In this document: positions 63,401-64,000 of the stretch, one piece after another
How positions within the stretch are numbered: position 1 is the first letter of the stretch
How the letters are laid out: every line of letters begins with the position of its first letter
From: Verrucomicrobiota bacterium
GTDB lineage: Bacteria > Verrucomicrobiota > Verrucomicrobiia > Opitutales > Opitutaceae
Assembly (NCBI GenBank): GCA_016721945.1
Contig: JADKHC010000028.1
Coordinates: 1 to 64,000 of the forward strand
DNA: 64,000 bases
Direction of reading: 5' to 3'
The notes under the pieces: generated by a model
Seen by the model: the letters and a program-made list of their open reading frames with translations, nothing else
The model's database searches: none
What the model was told of the DNA's origin: nothing
Program-made: the position numbers and the translations under genes

Positions 63401-64000
63401 GATGGAATCTCCGGCCTTGAAAAATACATTGGCTTTGAGGCCTGCCTGCGCACCGGCCTGAAATACCGTTTTGAGGCGGTTGGCCACGTTAGTGGTAATG
63501 GGCGATTGCGTTCCGCTGCCCGGATAACGCGTGGTCGCGGTTGCGCCCGAGCTCGATGAGGAGGACGAACTGCTCGACGAACTGGAGCTGCTGCTAGAGG
63601 AACTGGATGATGACGAGCTCGAGGAGGAACTGGAGGAGCTGCTGCTACTGCTCGATGAGCTAGACGAGCTGCTTGAGGAAGACGAAGAGCTGGAGCTTGA
63701 AGACGACGAAGATGAACTGCTGCTGGAGGATGCCGTAGTACGGATCGCGGCAAGGGAGGGTAGATATGAACTATCCGGCTTAGGTGCGATGAAAACGAGC
63801 CCATTGTCCCAGCCGACTGATTGGCCAACTCCCCAACAATCGCTAAGGTCCAAGTCGTTGTAACGGGTCCATTGCGAGCCATCCCAGTGCAAGGCGAAAA
63901 ATTTGCTAGGCTCGATCACTGAATCGTACGGAACCCAACCGCCAATCCAGGCCTCGGTCTCAGCCGCGTTGACGCTGAAGCCAAAGTCCGCCGCGCTGCC
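60497..64000 (-). CDS. Modular surface/secreted protein: SGNH hydrolase, Ig-like, beta-helix, Ser-run linkers, C-terminal anchor (5' truncated)
   Basis: The frame is open to the window edge, and the GTG at 63919 is internal, so the N terminus is missing. Order in the visible 1167 residues: WIGGWVPYDSVIEPS (verrucomicrobial C-rich domain), Ser run, an SGNH hydrolase (FFKAGDSITAGS, FGTNDIGAP, GDGVHPTAMD), an Ig-like domain (ISSFTAVPATITNGGSTTLN), a chitobiase-C-like domain (TPTFNPVAGTYSSAQSVVIS), Ser run, a right-handed beta-helix (ITADQVTIANLALRNARNGA; ITGNTF-type repeats), Ser run, and GGGGAPSDWLLIALALASAA followed by HRFSRSQKR. The last element looks like a sorting/anchor tail. A role in carbohydrate ester cleavage is likely. 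Confidence 0.85.
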   Translation of the reverse strand, partial: GSAADFGFSVNAAETEAWIGGWVPYDSVIEPSKFFALHWDGSQWTRYNDLDLSDCWGVGQSVGWDNGLVFIAPKPDSSYLPSLAAIRTTASSSSSSSSSSSSSSSSSSSSSSSSSSSSSSSSSSSSSSSSSSSSSSSSSSSSSSSSSSSSSGATATTRYPGSGTQSPITTNVANRLKTVFQAGAQAGLKANVFFKAGDSITAGSAFMEQFKYPAYVAGTTKDWDFAYNLGTYTNLQGARDYFMTGVIGANNPYDRVSSAAKVGEATEWALAGAPSPLEAEISTTAGAFGVVMFGTNDIGAPQTDSYVYRWVAKNLITVVDRCLTAKAIPLLTAPPPKTSDSTQLPRSTMLSRLVRAIAQGRQVPFIDFYRACLPLPSYGLGGDGVHPTAMDYDRACFLTTDGLQYGYNLRNLVTLQSMDRMYRLLVLNEAAPDAEPSAIVGAGTTANPYVVDSVDFVDFRAPQSSTEARYSLTTSASGPVKIVVVGAEGSDYGVQILSGSTVVSTSTEGTLSQTLASGTYGIRVYTTTGAALEYALAILQEAAVPSAPTISSFTAVPATITNGGSTTLNWDVIGATSLSLNQSIGAVTGTSRSVSPTTTTTYTLTATNTTGSATANATVTVNSATVATPTFNPVAGTYSSAQSVVISSVTTGATIRYTTNGIAPTSTTGTVYATAIPVSATTTLKALAYKTGLTDSAVATATYTITTSSSSSSSSSSSSSSSSSGASSSSSSSSSSSSSSSSSSSSSSSGATGPQTRNVGTAAELSAAITFANANPAATTTINLAAGSYTLTTALPSLTANQLKLQGPTPGATAIVDANSLASVPIFTITADQVTIANLALRNARNGAIIIQPGADSGRIEACSFSNPIAPLPALSAIDAQGCTSWTVTGNTFSSIASTSTTAEPAIHFYGGASSTTVTNNLILNCDSGIVFGDGTGSAHTGGFIRNNFIADTRTTGFAAAGISLEPGASAQVDNNTVYSNGTYANAIEYRYATTTGALIRNNLTNKAIAARDSATASLATNYTSAQSSWFVAPASCDLHLTSSLANVVNVGTAITGFTTDIDGDPRPTGSAYDIGADEYTGTGSSSSSSSSSSSSSSSSSSSSSSSSSSSSSSSSSSSSSSSSSSSSGGGSTSGGSSGGGGAPSDWLLIALALASAAHRFSRSQKR

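Overview
The window looks like a chromosomal segment of a GC-rich member of the Verrucomicrobiota, most likely Opitutaceae or a close relative. This is an inference from several traits together: serine-run-linked secreted proteins ending in a Gly-rich/TM/Arg tail, a protein built of pseudopilin-like 'VAGEDY' modules, the OleC/OleD olefin (beta-lactone) enzymes, and a very large PPi-type PEP carboxykinase candidate. No rRNA or tRNA gene was seen.

Layout. 1-2.2 kb: remains of a glutathionylspermidine-synthase-like ATP-grasp gene and a DUF4178 gene, both broken by several frame changes, ending at a palindrome and a 41-base G run. 2.2-3.8 kb: translationally coupled PAS and soluble chemoreceptor genes. 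4.5-8.9 kb: LytT/LytS-type pair and a periplasmic-sensor hybrid kinase. 9-15.3 kb: small proteins (haem-binding, YkgJ, DUF3592, P-loop ATPase, DUF4202, OsmC, a Lys-rich microprotein). 15.3-21 kb: sugar ABC transporter with a binding-protein/permease fusion, split from its partner permease by a methyltransferase-like membrane protein. 21-24.3 kb: two small secreted proteins plus alkaline phosphatase. 24.4-30.2 kb: RelE-like protein, pssA, orphan dnaN, rlmD and a damaged trmH-type gene. 30.2-30.9 kb: IS630-like remnant. 31-36 kb: oleC-oleD and a modular secreted protein, all overlapping by ATGA. 36-41.6 kb: RNase D, HDAC-like, queC, queE, ExoD, TerC. 41.8-45.3 kb: PPi-PEPCK candidate. 45.5-48.4 kb: feo operon. 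48.8-55.4 kb: complete F1Fo ATP synthase operon in the order BEFHAGDC. 55.5-60.3 kb: trmB, phoR, frameshifted phoB, mnmG. 60.5 kb to the end: 5'-truncated modular SGNH/beta-helix surface protein.

The most unusual theme is the repeats. A MITE-like palindromic family (about 150 bp, with 19-bp perfect terminal inverted repeats in the best copy) occurs four times, and several other hairpin families fill the intergenic spaces. Three different families also lie inside the oleC reading frame without breaking it; one is an 84-bp palindrome pair also found intergenically at 18.4 kb.

Indels cluster in patches (1-1.8 kb, 30.1-30.9 kb, one at 57.9 kb), and the first patch sits beside a 41-G run. They may be assembly or sequencing errors rather than true pseudogenes, and raw reads would decide. 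Functionally the window combines central energy metabolism (ATP synthase, PEPCK), phosphate response (PhoR/PhoB, alkaline phosphatase), iron uptake (Feo), queuosine precursor synthesis and tRNA/rRNA modification.
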